DNA from: Agromyces terreus
GTDB taxonomy: Bacteria > Actinomycetota > Actinomycetes > Actinomycetales > Microbacteriaceae
DNA: 64,000 nucleotides
Assembly: GCF_009749465.1 (NCBI RefSeq)
Contig: NZ_WBIS01000003.1
Span: 124,001 to 188,000 of the forward strand
Direction: 5' to 3'
How positions within the stretch are numbered: position 1 is the stretch's first letter; each line of letters begins with the position of its first letter. Of the stretch, positions 32,340-41,412 are shown piece by piece. The notes under the pieces were generated by a model. The model worked only from the letters and a program-made list of their open reading frames with translations, was not told the DNA's origin and did no database searches. The position numbers and the translations under genes were made by a program.

Positions 32340-33770
32340 GTGACGACCCGACGACCGAATATCGTCCTCATCCTGACCGATGATCACGCGGCTCACGCCA
32401 TCAGCGCGTACGGCTCCGTCGTGAACACGACACCACGCATCGACGAGATCGCCGAAGCCGGTCGTCGGGTCGATCACTGCTACTGCACCAACTCGCTGTG
32501 CACCCCGAGCCGGGCCACGATCCTGACCGGAACGCACAGCCACATCAACGGGGTCTCGACCCTCTCGACGCCCATCGATGCGAGCCAGACCACGTTCGTG
32601 TCGCTCCTGCGCGAGGCCGGATACCGCACCGGCATCGTCGGCAAGTGGCACATGGGCGAGGGCGAGGGGCACAACCCCGAGAACTTCGACTACTGGGCGG
32701 TGCTGCGAGATCAGGGCGAGTACTTCGACCCGCAGATCCTCACCGAAGACGGCGTGCGAATCGAGCCGGGGTACGCGACCGACATCATCACCGATCTCTC
32801 GCTCGGCTGGGTCGACTCGCTCGAGGGCGACGAGCCGTGGTGCCTGCTGATCCATCACAAGGCCCCGCACCGCTCGTGGGAACCCGACGCCGCCCACGCC
32901 GACATGTACACCGATCCGATCAGGGTGCCCGACACGTTCGACGATGACTACGCCGGTCGTTCGAGCGCGGCCAAGCACGCGACCATGCGCATCGCCGAGT
33001 ACCTGACGATGGAGGACCTCAAGGTCTACCCGCCCGAGGGACTCGACCCCGAGGAGCTCGCGCTCTGGAAGTACCAGCGCTACATGGAGGACTACCTGCG
33101 CTGCGTCGCCTCGGTCGACGACAACGTCGGCCGGGTCATCGACTGGTTGAAGGAGCGCGGCGACTTCGACGACACGATGCTCATGTACACCTCCGACCAG
33201 GGCTTCTTCCTCGGCGATCACGGCTGGTTCGACAAGCGCTTCATGTACGAGGAGTCGATTCGGATGCCGCTGGTGATCTCCTGGCCCGCTCGCATCGAGC
33301 CCGGCGAGCCGCTCCAGCAGATGGTCACCAACGTGGACTTCGCGCAGACGATTCTCGACGCGTGCGACGTGCCCGCCGTCGAGCGGATGCAGGGCATGAG
33401 CTTCCTGCCGCATCTGACGACCACTCCCGATGCACCGACGCGCGACGGCGTGTACTACCGGTACTACGAGAACGACGACCAGCACCACCACGCGCTGGCG
33501 CACTACGGCATTCGCACCGAGCGCTACAAGCTCATCTACTTCTACAACGACGGCATGGGAATCCCGGGATCATCGGGTCTTTCGTACGCGCCCGAGTGGG
33601 AGCTCTACGACATGGAGCAGGACCCCGACGAGCTGCACAACGTGTATCACGCGGAGGAGTACGCCGAGATCCGCGAGCAGCTCAAGGTGCAGCTCTGGCA
33701 CCTGCAGGCCGAGCTCAAGGACGAGCCGCACCACACCCAGCCCCGGCCCTCGCTGCTCGCCGCCTGCTGA
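32340..33770 (+). CDS. Cytoplasmic type I sulfatase (formylglycine-dependent)
   Basis: A 476-residue arylsulfatase-family enzyme. The calcium-binding NIVLILTDDH lies at residues 7-16, and the formylglycine site is C54 in LCTPSRATILTG, which fits C-x-P-S-R and is matured by a formylglycine-generating enzyme. GKWHMGEGEGHNP and YTSDQGFFLGDHGWFDK are further active-site segments. No signal peptide is present, so it acts inside the cell after uptake. The substrate is a sulfate ester, probably of a sugar. The GTG at 32340 has AAAGG seven bases upstream. Confidence 0.9.
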   Translation: MTTRRPNIVLILTDDHAAHAISAYGSVVNTTPRIDEIAEAGRRVDHCYCTNSLCTPSRATILTGTHSHINGVSTLSTPIDASQTTFVSLLREAGYRTGIVGKWHMGEGEGHNPENFDYWAVLRDQGEYFDPQILTEDGVRIEPGYATDIITDLSLGWVDSLEGDEPWCLLIHHKAPHRSWEPDAAHADMYTDPIRVPDTFDDDYAGRSSAAKHATMRIAEYLTMEDLKVYPPEGLDPEELALWKYQRYMEDYLRCVASVDDNVGRVIDWLKERGDFDDTMLMYTSDQGFFLGDHGWFDKRFMYEESIRMPLVISWPARIEPGEPLQQMVTNVDFAQTILDACDVPAVERMQGMSFLPHLTTTPDAPTRDGVYYRYYENDDQHHHALAHYGIRTERYKLIYFYNDGMGIPGSSGLSYAPEWELYDMEQDPDELHNVYHAEEYAEIREQLKVQLWHLQAELKDEPHHTQPRPSLLAAC

Positions 33771-33807
33771 GCGGCGCCGTGGTGGCCGGTCCTTCCGGCG
33801 ACGACGC

Positions 33808-34653
33808 CTAGTTCCAGTCGTCGCCGATGGTCGCGGTGGCTGTCGCCCACTGGTCGTAGTCGGCAGGGCAGATGTATGAGACGCCCAGCACGCTGATGCT
33901 CACGAGGTTCGTCGTCAGCGGGTCGACCTGCTCGGCGGGAACACCGACGAGGAGGGCGTCGACCAACGGGCTGGATGACACATGCGCGAGCACGGTCTGT
34001 TCGTCGATGTCGTGACCGTTCAGGATCGAGGTCTCGCACGCGTCCATCGTGAGCGCCAGGGAGTAGGTTTCGAGCTCGGGGCTCCACTCGCCGCCGTTGG
34101 CTTCGACGGAGGCACTCGCCTCATCGATGAACGCCTGCTGCTCGGGCGTCTGCGCCGTGAGCGGCGAGCCGTCGGTGGGCTGCAGTTGGGCGAGGAGGAA
34201 CTCGTCTCGTTCGACCAGGACGTCGCCGTCGAAGAGACCCTCGTCGCCTTCGGCGGGCGGAGCGTCCGAGATCTCGGGCAGCGCCGTGGCCGGCCCCGTG
34301 GTCGAGCCGGCGAGGGTGTTGCTCTGCAGCGACGCCGAGATGAGTCCGATGGCGAGCACGAGCACGCCGACGATCGCACCGAGGACGAGAACGGAGCCGA
34401 CCACGATCCCGCCGATCAGGAGGCCCTTGTTGCTCCTGCCCGGCGCAGCGGCGGGCGTCGTGGCGGGAGCCGCCTGCCCCGCGGCATCCGCTCGGCTCCG
34501 CGCGTCGCTCGCGGCGATCGGCGCGACCGAATCCGCGGCCTGAACATGCGCGGTCCACTGCGCGCCGTCCCACCATCGGATCGCCCCCGATCCGTCGGCG
34601 TACCAGCCGGCGGGGGTGCCGCTCGCGTCGGGCATCGTCGGTGTGTCGCTCAT
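33808..34653 (-). CDS. DUF2510 membrane protein
   Basis: A 281-residue protein. The N-terminal DUF2510 motif PAGWYADGSGAIRWWDGAQWT lies at about residues 14-34. A proline/alanine linker leads to one membrane helix (LLIGGIVVGSVLVLGAIVGVLVLAIGLI, about 77-105). The external C-terminal part resembles a DUF732-like fold with two cysteines (MDACETS and SYICPAD) that could pair. Function is unknown. It ends the catabolic cluster and has its own direction. Confidence 0.8.
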   Translation of the reverse strand: MSDTPTMPDASGTPAGWYADGSGAIRWWDGAQWTAHVQAADSVAPIAASDARSRADAAGQAAPATTPAAAPGRSNKGLLIGGIVVGSVLVLGAIVGVLVLAIGLISASLQSNTLAGSTTGPATALPEISDAPPAEGDEGLFDGDVLVERDEFLLAQLQPTDGSPLTAQTPEQQAFIDEASASVEANGGEWSPELETYSLALTMDACETSILNGHDIDEQTVLAHVSSSPLVDALLVGVPAEQVDPLTTNLVSISVLGVSYICPADYDQWATATATIGDDWN

Positions 34654-34710
34654 GCTGCAAATGTACTGGGCCGCGATCGCGCGCCCGTGCGCGGCGGAAC
34701 CCCGCTGAGC

Positions 34711-34731
34711 GGTGGTATCAAGGTGGTATCA
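34711..34731 (+). promoter_or_regulatory. 11-bp direct-repeat operator of the RHH antitoxin
   Basis: GGTGGTATCA occurs twice, at 34711-34720 and 34722-34731, offset by 11 bases. RHH antitoxins bind short direct or inverted repeats of about one helical turn, so this is the likely autoregulatory site. Confidence 0.65.
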
Positions 34732-34765
34732 CGCGCACGCTGGTGCTCGACGAAAGGACCGTGCC

Positions 34766-34969
34766 ATGGCCATGACTCTGCGCCTTGACGAATCCCACGA
34801 CGCGCTGCTCGAAGCGTTGGCGGCGAAGTTCGGCCGTTCGAAGACCGAGGTCGTGCAGATCGCACTCGACGACCTCGCGGCTCGTGCCGACAAGTCCGCC
34901 CGTACGCGTACGGCGTTCGATCGCGTCCGCACCCGCGATGCCGACCTGCTCGAGCGTCTCTCACGGTGA
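34766..34969 (+). CDS. Ribbon-helix-helix antitoxin (CopG/Doc-partner type)
   Basis: A 67-residue protein. MAMTLRLDES is the DNA-binding strand, and HDALLEALAAKFGRSKTEVVQIALDDLA forms the two helices of the RHH fold. The C-terminal tail (RTRDADLLERLSR) is typical of antitoxins that neutralise Doc/Fic toxins. AAAGGA precedes the ATG at good spacing. The stop overlaps the following Doc-like remnant by four bases, and the operator repeats lie 35 bases upstream. Confidence 0.82.
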   Translation: MAMTLRLDESHDALLEALAAKFGRSKTEVVQIALDDLAARADKSARTRTAFDRVRTRDADLLERLSR

Positions 34970-35112
34970 CATCCGGCGAGGTCGAGTACCTGGATCCCGA
35001 AGACGTCGAGGTGCTGCTCGATCACGAGGGGTTCGACCTCAGGGCCGCGGGCGCGGTCGACCTCGACGGGATCGCCGCGTGGATGCAGGCTTGCGTGAAG
35101 CCGCTGGGGTGA
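34966..35112 (+). pseudogene. Truncated Doc/Fic-like toxin, N-terminal remnant
   Basis: A 48-codon frame starts with GTG overlapping the antitoxin stop (GTGA). VEYLDPEDVEVLLDHEGFDLRAAG resembles the N terminus of Doc toxins. The sequence then stops before the catalytic Fic motif HPFxxGNKR, which is absent downstream. The toxin is therefore lost or truncated and the antitoxin stands alone. A very small unrelated protein is the alternative. Confidence 0.5.
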
Positions 35113-35204
35113 CGGTGCGGCTGGCAACCCCGGGCCCCGTCGCCCACGCCGGTTTCGTGCGCGACGGAGCTGGGGTGCCGTCCTGCGCTATTCCTCCACG
35201 ATCC

Positions 35205-36536
35205 TCAACCTCCGATGTGGACTCGGATGTTCGTCCAGTTCGCCGCGGGCGAGGTCGGCAGTTCGGTCGTCCCGGAGATCGACGGCATGGCGTTCCACGT
35301 CACTCCGAAATCGGTCGAGACCTCGGCGTATGTGGAGTTCGCGGTATCGCCGGCCACCATGGTCGTGCGGAGGTAGCCGCCGAAGAGCGGCGCGATGCCT
35401 TCCCACCCGGGGGAATAGGAGAGCTGGCTCCCGATGAGGTACCGAGGATCCGTCAGCATCGCCGAGGAGGAGCCAGCGGGACCGACGATGAGCCACTGCG
35501 TCCGGCCGAAGAACGCCTGCTGACCCAGCTGGTGATGGAGGAACTTCGCGTGGTTGGCGGGCACGATCTGAAATCCGCCCAGCAGGTCTGACTGGGTGTT
35601 GTAGTTGACCCAGCCGACGCGCGGGGATGTCGAGATCGTGATCGCGCCAGGGTGGTTCGTGGTGAGCTGGCCGACCTTTGCGAACTCTGTGCCGTGGAAC
35701 CGCCCGGTGCCGGCCACACGCTGGAGCACATCGGCGATGTGGACTGGAGCGAGGGCGGGGTAGTGCAGCAGGATTCGTCCGTTCTGCGCCTTCGTCACGC
35801 CTGCGACCGTATCGCCGGCTGCCCAGTTCTCGAACTCGATGTAGTCGATCGTCCCGTTCTCGGTCGTCGGCTTGTACACGGAGAAAAGGAGGTGCCCGGG
35901 CACGGGCTTGGCCCAGTTCCCGTCGCTGTAGTACTCGGTGATCGGCTTCCACGTGCCGCCCGCCAGATACTTGACCGAAGATCCGCTCGGAGGAGACGAG
36001 TACCCGCCGAAGATCTGGCTGCCACCGGCGATGTCGGTGTACAGCGTCGATGCGGAGTACGTGCCACCGGAGTTGGCGTGGAACTCCTTCGGGCGCACGG
36101 TGAAGATCCGAGCGGTCCATGCCTGCGGGTCGGCGGGATCGTATGCGCTGTCCGGGCCGACCTTCACGTGGAGCGCGTAGACGGAGTTCGCGACGAGGAC
36201 CGAGCGAGTGCCGTCGAGGGCCTTGTCGTACTTGGTCGCCCAGAAGCCGGCATCGGCGGCGGTCACGGCCGTGACGGGCCGGAGCACATTGCCGGCTCGG
36301 GTGTGAACGCTTCCGACGACCTTGTCGATCGCGCCGCCCACGATGTTGTTGATGTAGATGTCGTATTGATGGGTGAGCGTCGGGTCGTTCTCGCTCACCA
36401 CAGATGCGGGGATCGCCGAACCCAGGGTGTTGCCCGGACCGGGGTCCGATGCCGAGTCGGCGAAAGCGGGTCCAGCACCGAATCCGGCGCTTGCGAGCAT
36501 GAGCACGAGCAGCGTGGCGATACGGGTCTTCCTCAT
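35205..36536 (-). CDS. Secreted protein of unknown function
   Basis: A 443-residue exported protein with a signal peptide (MRKTRIATLLVLMLASAGFGAGPAFA). The mature part is beta-rich with many aromatic residues (for example WATKYDKALDGTRSVLVANSVYALHVKVG and IDYIEFENWAAGD). No catalytic motif, repeat or anchor is visible and I recognise no family. The start at 36536 follows AAGGGA. It may be part of the adjacent carbohydrate operon, whose TIM-barrel gene ends 55 bases upstream, for example as a polysaccharide-binding or degrading protein, but nothing in it proves this. Confidence 0.75.
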   Translation of the reverse strand: MRKTRIATLLVLMLASAGFGAGPAFADSASDPGPGNTLGSAIPASVVSENDPTLTHQYDIYINNIVGGAIDKVVGSVHTRAGNVLRPVTAVTAADAGFWATKYDKALDGTRSVLVANSVYALHVKVGPDSAYDPADPQAWTARIFTVRPKEFHANSGGTYSASTLYTDIAGGSQIFGGYSSPPSGSSVKYLAGGTWKPITEYYSDGNWAKPVPGHLLFSVYKPTTENGTIDYIEFENWAAGDTVAGVTKAQNGRILLHYPALAPVHIADVLQRVAGTGRFHGTEFAKVGQLTTNHPGAITISTSPRVGWVNYNTQSDLLGGFQIVPANHAKFLHHQLGQQAFFGRTQWLIVGPAGSSSAMLTDPRYLIGSQLSYSPGWEGIAPLFGGYLRTTMVAGDTANSTYAEVSTDFGVTWNAMPSISGTTELPTSPAANWTNIRVHIGG

Positions 36537-36562
36537 TTGCTTCCCTTCTCTGGGGCCTTCAA

Positions 36563-36580
36563 CTCGGGCGGTCGCCCGGG
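36563..36580. terminator. Small hairpin between TIM-barrel and secreted-protein genes
   Basis: CGGGC-GGTC-GCCCG with flanking pairing bases forms a compact stem in the 55-base gap before the secreted-protein start. It could be a weak terminator or a leader structure. Confidence 0.3.
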
Positions 36581-36591
36581 TAACCGTCTCA

Positions 36592-37266
36592 TCAATTGGT
36601 TCGAGTTCCGGCCGCCGCCTCGATGAACGACGGCAGGACTTCCGATATGGAGGACGTGTCGTGCCCCAGCACGACGGCTCCGAGCAGAACCGCATCTGCC
36701 CCCGCGCCGAGGAGGACCGCGACGTCGTCGGGACGCAGTCGGTGCTGGCTGGGAACGACCAGCGGCACCGAAACGCTCGCCCGAATCGCACGGATCCTCT
36801 CGAGGGTGCTCTCCGCGAGGGGCGACCCGTACAACTCCGGTCGCAACGTCGAGACCTCGAACGCGCGGACCCCGGCTCGCTCGAGGCGGGCGGCGTCCTC
36901 TGGTGTGTCATCAGGACCGAGCGCGACCATCGGCGCAACCGTTCCGCACGCGTCGACGTATTCGTCGGGCATCTCCGAGGCGTACAGGTCGAAGTACGCG
37001 AACGGCCGTTCGGCGGCGAGACGGATCGTCCTGACATCCACTCGGTCTCCGGAGCCCACGACGAGACCGACCGGGAGGCCCAGATCGAGGATCTGATCGA
37101 TGTTCGCGCGTTCGTCGTTCCAAGGCCCGAACGAGTGCCCGGATGCACGGTGATGCACGTCGGTGTGCGTCTTCAGCCCGTCGGCCCCGAGATCCTTCGC
37201 GATTCGAGCGAGTTCGACGTCGTTCCGAGGCAGGCTGACATGGATGCCGCGGATGTTGCGGTTCAT
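36592..37266 (-). CDS. TIM-barrel protein, epimerase/aldolase-like
   Basis: A 224-residue protein with a (beta/alpha)8 pattern: IRGIHVSLPRND, ADGLKTHTDVHH, PVGLVVGSG, and the C-terminal phosphate-binding signature LLGAGADAVLLGAVVLGH. It resembles small phosphate-binding TIM barrels such as NanE-like epimerases and related sugar-phosphate enzymes, but I cannot assign the reaction. The start overlaps the FAD-protein stop by one base, so it is the last clear enzyme of the LacI-controlled operon. Confidence 0.7.
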   Translation of the reverse strand: MNRNIRGIHVSLPRNDVELARIAKDLGADGLKTHTDVHHRASGHSFGPWNDERANIDQILDLGLPVGLVVGSGDRVDVRTIRLAAERPFAYFDLYASEMPDEYVDACGTVAPMVALGPDDTPEDAARLERAGVRAFEVSTLRPELYGSPLAESTLERIRAIRASVSVPLVVPSQHRLRPDDVAVLLGAGADAVLLGAVVLGHDTSSISEVLPSFIEAAAGTRTN

Positions 37267-38873
37267 CAGTAGTACCTCACGTCGGGCCAGCGGAGCTCGA
37301 CGCCACTGGACGTGAGGCGGCGCTGCAGGTCCTCGATCCGCTCGATCGAAGACGTCACGGCCTGCGGCTCCGTGCGGTTCGCAAGGCTGTAGCTCGCGAG
37401 TACACCCGCCGCCTCGCCGATGCCCCACTCCACCGGGTGCAACCGATAACAGCCGTTCGTGATGTGGGTGGTTCCGATGTTCTTACCTGCTGCGATGAGA
37501 TTGCGCACTCGCTGCGGCACGAGAGCCCTGAGCGGGATCTCGAACGGCCAGGCCGGAACATCGATGTAGTTGTCACCGCCGGTCGATGGGTGGAGATCGA
37601 TCCGGTACGCGCCGACGCCGACGCTGTCCTCGTACTGCACCGCGCGCTGCTCGCCGCGAACGTCGACGGCGAGATCGAGTTCGGTGATCTGGTACTCCGC
37701 CTTGATGCGCCGGGACTCGCGATAATACGGCCGCTTGGCGAACCCGTCGTCGGTGCCGGACACGTCTGGGCGGATGCGGAGACCGCGCCAGCCGGTGCCG
37801 CCATCGAGTCGCGGGGCATCGTGCTGAAGCCAGTAGAGGAAATTGAGGCTCTGCCTGCGGGCAGCGGTCGCGTGTTCCGCGGCATCCTCCGTGTCGAAGA
37901 GGGGGCCGCCGAGATAGTCGATCATCGGCCAGTTCACGACCGTGATATCGCTGTCGAACGTGCCGTCGAGGAAGTGGTTCCGAGCGATGATCCGTCGGAA
38001 GCGCCACAGTTCATCGGCACCGTTGTCCTTGCTCTGGTCCGCCGTGAACGACCAGGGTCGGTCTGCGGGATTCGGGAGGAACTCGTAGGTCCTCGGCGCA
38101 AGCGTGTGCGGGTGGGGCGCGGTCCAGCCGAACTGTGGGCCGTGCCAGAAATCGGGCTGGATCGCCATCCATTCGTCGTAGTCGGCCGGACGGTCAATCC
38201 GGTGGTCTTCGCCCTCGTGATGAGACACCGCGAAGCAGACGGAGGCGGCCTGCATGTTGAGCGGGTCGGCCACGTCGGGCGCGTGGGGTTCACCCGTCTC
38301 GGTCTGGCTTTCGGCCCCGGTGACGTACTCGACTCCGGCGAGCGGAAGGAGGGCTCCGGTCTCCGTCGCATCGAGAACGATGTCGCCTTCGACGGTGAAC
38401 AGTTCGCCGTGGGAGCCCCGAAAGGAGACAGCGCCGATGCGATCACGGTCAACGAGGTCGACGCCGACCGGTTCGGCCTCCATTCGGATCACGAGACGCC
38501 CGGCGGCGATCCAGGGCGAGAGCATTCCCGCGAGCACGAGAGCGCTCACGCGCGGTTCGTGGCAGAGCGCGCTCACGCCGCCCGCGCCGGGATTGAGCGC
38601 GTCGTTGGCGCTCGACTCGGCCTTGAGCGGGTACCAGCGTCGGTAGAATTCCCGCACCTCTGCCCGGAACGCTCGATAATTGCGCGACGCTCCGAAGCGC
38701 TCGATCCAGGTGTGTTCGTCGGGCGGCACCATCTGGCTCGAGAGCTGGCCGCCGAGCCAATCGGTCTCCTCGGTCAGGAACACTCGCGATCCCTGTTGCA
38801 AAGCGGACAGGGCTGCGGCGACGCCGCCCACCCCGCCGCCGACGATGAGGATCTCGGTCGCGTGCTGGTTCAT
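37266..38873 (-). CDS. FAD-dependent oxidoreductase (FAD_oxidored-type)
   Basis: A 535-residue flavoprotein. VGGGVGGVAAALSALQQGSRVFLTEE is the FAD-binding Rossmann motif (residues 10-35), followed by TDWLGGQLSSQ, a hallmark of the FAD_oxidored family that includes putative xanthan-lyase-associated and sugar-acting dehydrogenases. DIVLDATETGALLPLAG is the second conserved segment and AAGKNIGTTHITNGCYRLHP the third. No signal peptide is present. It overlaps the LacI stop by four bases and the TIM-barrel start by one. It probably oxidises a sugar derivative imported by the operon. Confidence 0.85.
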   Translation of the reverse strand: MNQHATEILIVGGGVGGVAAALSALQQGSRVFLTEETDWLGGQLSSQMVPPDEHTWIERFGASRNYRAFRAEVREFYRRWYPLKAESSANDALNPGAGGVSALCHEPRVSALVLAGMLSPWIAAGRLVIRMEAEPVGVDLVDRDRIGAVSFRGSHGELFTVEGDIVLDATETGALLPLAGVEYVTGAESQTETGEPHAPDVADPLNMQAASVCFAVSHHEGEDHRIDRPADYDEWMAIQPDFWHGPQFGWTAPHPHTLAPRTYEFLPNPADRPWSFTADQSKDNGADELWRFRRIIARNHFLDGTFDSDITVVNWPMIDYLGGPLFDTEDAAEHATAARRQSLNFLYWLQHDAPRLDGGTGWRGLRIRPDVSGTDDGFAKRPYYRESRRIKAEYQITELDLAVDVRGEQRAVQYEDSVGVGAYRIDLHPSTGGDNYIDVPAWPFEIPLRALVPQRVRNLIAAGKNIGTTHITNGCYRLHPVEWGIGEAAGVLASYSLANRTEPQAVTSSIERIEDLQRRLTSSGVELRWPDVRYY

Positions 38874-39925
38874 GCATTCCTTCGGTGCTGTGGCAATGGA
38901 GCGACGGTTCGCCCCGCGGCGAAACCGGTGGGCAGGACGCGGCGGATCGGCGCATGCTCGGGATCATCGGACTCGAGTTGGTCGATGAGGAGGTCGAACG
39001 CCATCGCGCCCATCTCTCGTCGGGGAATCCGAAGACCGCCGATCGAGGGGTCGTCGTCGGGCGGGTCGTTCAGTGCGAGGATCGAGACGTCGTCGGGCAC
39101 CCGGATGCCGCGGAGCGCAAGTGCGGCCTCCACCTCGATCGCCGTCTCGGCGTAGTGCGTGACGACCGCCGACGTACCCGTTGCGATGAGCTCGGCGAGA
39201 CTGCCCGCGAGCCCGTCTGCTGATTGCGAGCCGTCGAGTTCGACGACGGTCAGGGCGGCCGCCGCTTCCTGATAGCCCGCTTCGCGTTCGTGAGCGGGAT
39301 GTGTGTCGTCGCTGCTCGAGACGTACGCCACGTGCGTGTGGCCGAGTCGCGCCAGCTCGGCGAAGGCGTCCACGGTTCCGCGCCGGTAGTCCGCGGTGAC
39401 ATAGGGCACCTCGCCGGGGATGTCACGGCGTCCGACGAGTGTGAACGGGTATCCCTCGTTTCTCAACGACACGATCTCCTCGGTCCGCATCTCCCGTCCG
39501 AGGATGATCGCCCCATCGGCCAGGCCGATGCGGTTCTGGCCGTCGACGAAGATCCCGCGCTCGCCGGAGGTTCCGGTCGCGCTGGTGAAAAGGACGAGGT
39601 CGTAACCGTGGCGTTCAGCCTGTTCTTCGATTCCCACGAGGAACGGATGGTAGAAGTCGTGATGGCTGAGAGGGAACACCGATTCGTACGTGAAGATTCC
39701 GATGAGGCGGTTGCGTCCACCGGCGAGCCGGCGGGCGGCAGGGTCGGGTACGTATCCGAGCTCGTGCGCGACGCTGAGCACTCGATCTCGGGTCTCGTCG
39801 AGGATTCGGCCAGTGCTGGCGCGCCCGTTGATGATCAGCGAGACGGTGCCCTGCGAGACACCCGCCAAGCGGGCTATGTCGGCCTGGCGGGGCCTGGTGC
39901 TCTCCGTGCCGTGCTTCCGGTTCAT
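38870..39925 (-). CDS. LacI-family transcriptional regulator
   Basis: A 351-residue LacI regulator. The HTH is at about residues 14-33 (QADIARLAGVSQGTVSLIIN) with the hinge helix near 60 (PAARRLAGGRNRLIGIF). The periplasmic-binding-like sensor domain follows. GGAGGA lies six bases before the ATG. It is encoded inside the operon it probably represses; its start overlaps the DUF4127 stop by four bases. The 18-bp palindrome with a central CG at 44707-44724 is the best operator candidate. Confidence 0.9.
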   Translation of the reverse strand: MNRKHGTESTRPRQADIARLAGVSQGTVSLIINGRASTGRILDETRDRVLSVAHELGYVPDPAARRLAGGRNRLIGIFTYESVFPLSHHDFYHPFLVGIEEQAERHGYDLVLFTSATGTSGERGIFVDGQNRIGLADGAIILGREMRTEEIVSLRNEGYPFTLVGRRDIPGEVPYVTADYRRGTVDAFAELARLGHTHVAYVSSSDDTHPAHEREAGYQEAAAALTVVELDGSQSADGLAGSLAELIATGTSAVVTHYAETAIEVEAALALRGIRVPDDVSILALNDPPDDDPSIGGLRIPRREMGAMAFDLLIDQLESDDPEHAPIRRVLPTGFAAGRTVAPLPQHRRNA

Positions 39926-41412
39926 CGTGTTTCCTCCAGGATGATCGGCTCCAACTCGAAATCGACTTCGAACAGACGATCCCACGGCAGGCGGGCGTTG
40001 CCGCCCGCGAGACGCCAGCGACGGCCGATGGCGCCCAGCCCGAGGGCGAAGCGGCCGAGCTCTTCGCCGAGTCCGAGTTCGAACGTGCGGCGGTCAGCGG
40101 CGTCGGGGGCCAGACGCGCCGAGAGCTCCGCACGGCGTGTGAGGGACTGGTATCCGACGTCTTCGATGATGCGGTGGGCGAGCAGCCGCTCCTGCGCGCG
40201 GGGATCGGCCGTCGGTGCGGTCAGCGCGACGCCGGAGGCGAGTGCGGTGCCGAGCGTGTTTCCGGCAGTGTTCCAACCTGCGTATCCGGAGAGGCGCTCG
40301 AGAAGCCCATCGTCGATCAAGGTGCGGATGAGTGCCGGGTTTCCGCCGTTCGCGTGGGCCACGTCGGCCACGACGACGCGGCGGCCTGCATCGAGCTCAT
40401 GCCGGATTGCGTCGGCGAACGCCTCGTCTCCGCTGCTGGGTGCCCGTCGCTCCTGACGCGCATGGCGGTACCAGTCCCATGGATCCGAGGAGGGTGTGCT
40501 GAGCGCGAGCACGAAATCCTCGTCGGTGTCGACGATCTCGATGCCGGCGGTACGGCACTGGTGGGCGAGGGTGTCGGAGAGTGCGACGTCCTCGAACGCT
40601 GCGACTCGCGCGAGACCATCCGGGTCGTCGACGATGAGCCGCATGCGGGTGGGTGCGCCTCGCCGAGTCGAGATCACGCCGGCCAGCAGCGCGACGGCGA
40701 CCTCGTCGGCGCCCGGGTAGCAGCGGACCCGGTCTTCGACGCCGAGTCGGCGGGTCCAGGCTTCGAGCCATTCGCGTTCGCTGGTCGACACGCTCTCGAC
40801 TTTGGAATCCTCGACCGCGACGACGAACTGGGTTACCGTTCCGTCGATGACCGCCTCGATCGCCGAGAGCTGGAGGGCGTGCAGGCGCAGCCGCCTGAGG
40901 TAGAAATCGGAGAGGTGCGGCGCCGGGACGACGGTCTCCGGGCGCCACGGCGCCCCGTGCTCGGCCGCGTAGGCGGCACCCGAGTGCTGCGCGATATCAG
41001 CACCGTGCTGCTCCCAGTACGCGGGCTCGGCGGATCCGTCGTTGACGTCCTTCGTGCGCATGAGCGTGACGAAGGCATGGATCGGCAGGCCAGGTCGACG
41101 TCTGCGGATTGCACGAAGCACGTCGAGGCGGGGCAGCAACTGTTCGATCGGCTCGATGAAGCGCCTCGAGGCCACGTACCCGCCGAACACGAGCTGGTTG
41201 AGGTTGACGATGAGTGCGTCGGCGTCGTCGGCGACGTGTTCGAGCCAGTCCGCCAGTCGCGGGTCGACGGATGTCTGGTCCTTCCCACGGATGATGCCTG
41301 GCGGGGGTGTCAGCACCGTGACGCCGGCGGCTGCAGCGACGTCCGAAAGCAGTCGGGTGTTCACGGGTCGGTCGTCGAGCGGGACGACGGCGATGCGCAA
41401 CGACCCGCTCAT
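39922..41412 (-). CDS. DUF4127-family protein
   Basis: A 496-residue cytoplasmic protein. The N terminus RIAVVPLDDRPVNTRL is the family hallmark, followed by GKDQTSVDPRLADWLEHVADDADALIVNLNQLVFGGYV. FVVAVEDSKVES and VVVADVAHANGGNP are other conserved stretches. The family has no proven activity; its place between sugar transporter and regulator genes suggests a role in breakdown of a glycan or glycoside. It overlaps both neighbours by four bases. Confidence 0.82.
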   Translation of the reverse strand: MSGSLRIAVVPLDDRPVNTRLLSDVAAAAGVTVLTPPPGIIRGKDQTSVDPRLADWLEHVADDADALIVNLNQLVFGGYVASRRFIEPIEQLLPRLDVLRAIRRRRPGLPIHAFVTLMRTKDVNDGSAEPAYWEQHGADIAQHSGAAYAAEHGAPWRPETVVPAPHLSDFYLRRLRLHALQLSAIEAVIDGTVTQFVVAVEDSKVESVSTSEREWLEAWTRRLGVEDRVRCYPGADEVAVALLAGVISTRRGAPTRMRLIVDDPDGLARVAAFEDVALSDTLAHQCRTAGIEIVDTDEDFVLALSTPSSDPWDWYRHARQERRAPSSGDEAFADAIRHELDAGRRVVVADVAHANGGNPALIRTLIDDGLLERLSGYAGWNTAGNTLGTALASGVALTAPTADPRAQERLLAHRIIEDVGYQSLTRRAELSARLAPDAADRRTFELGLGEELGRFALGLGAIGRRWRLAGGNARLPWDRLFEVDFELEPIILEETR

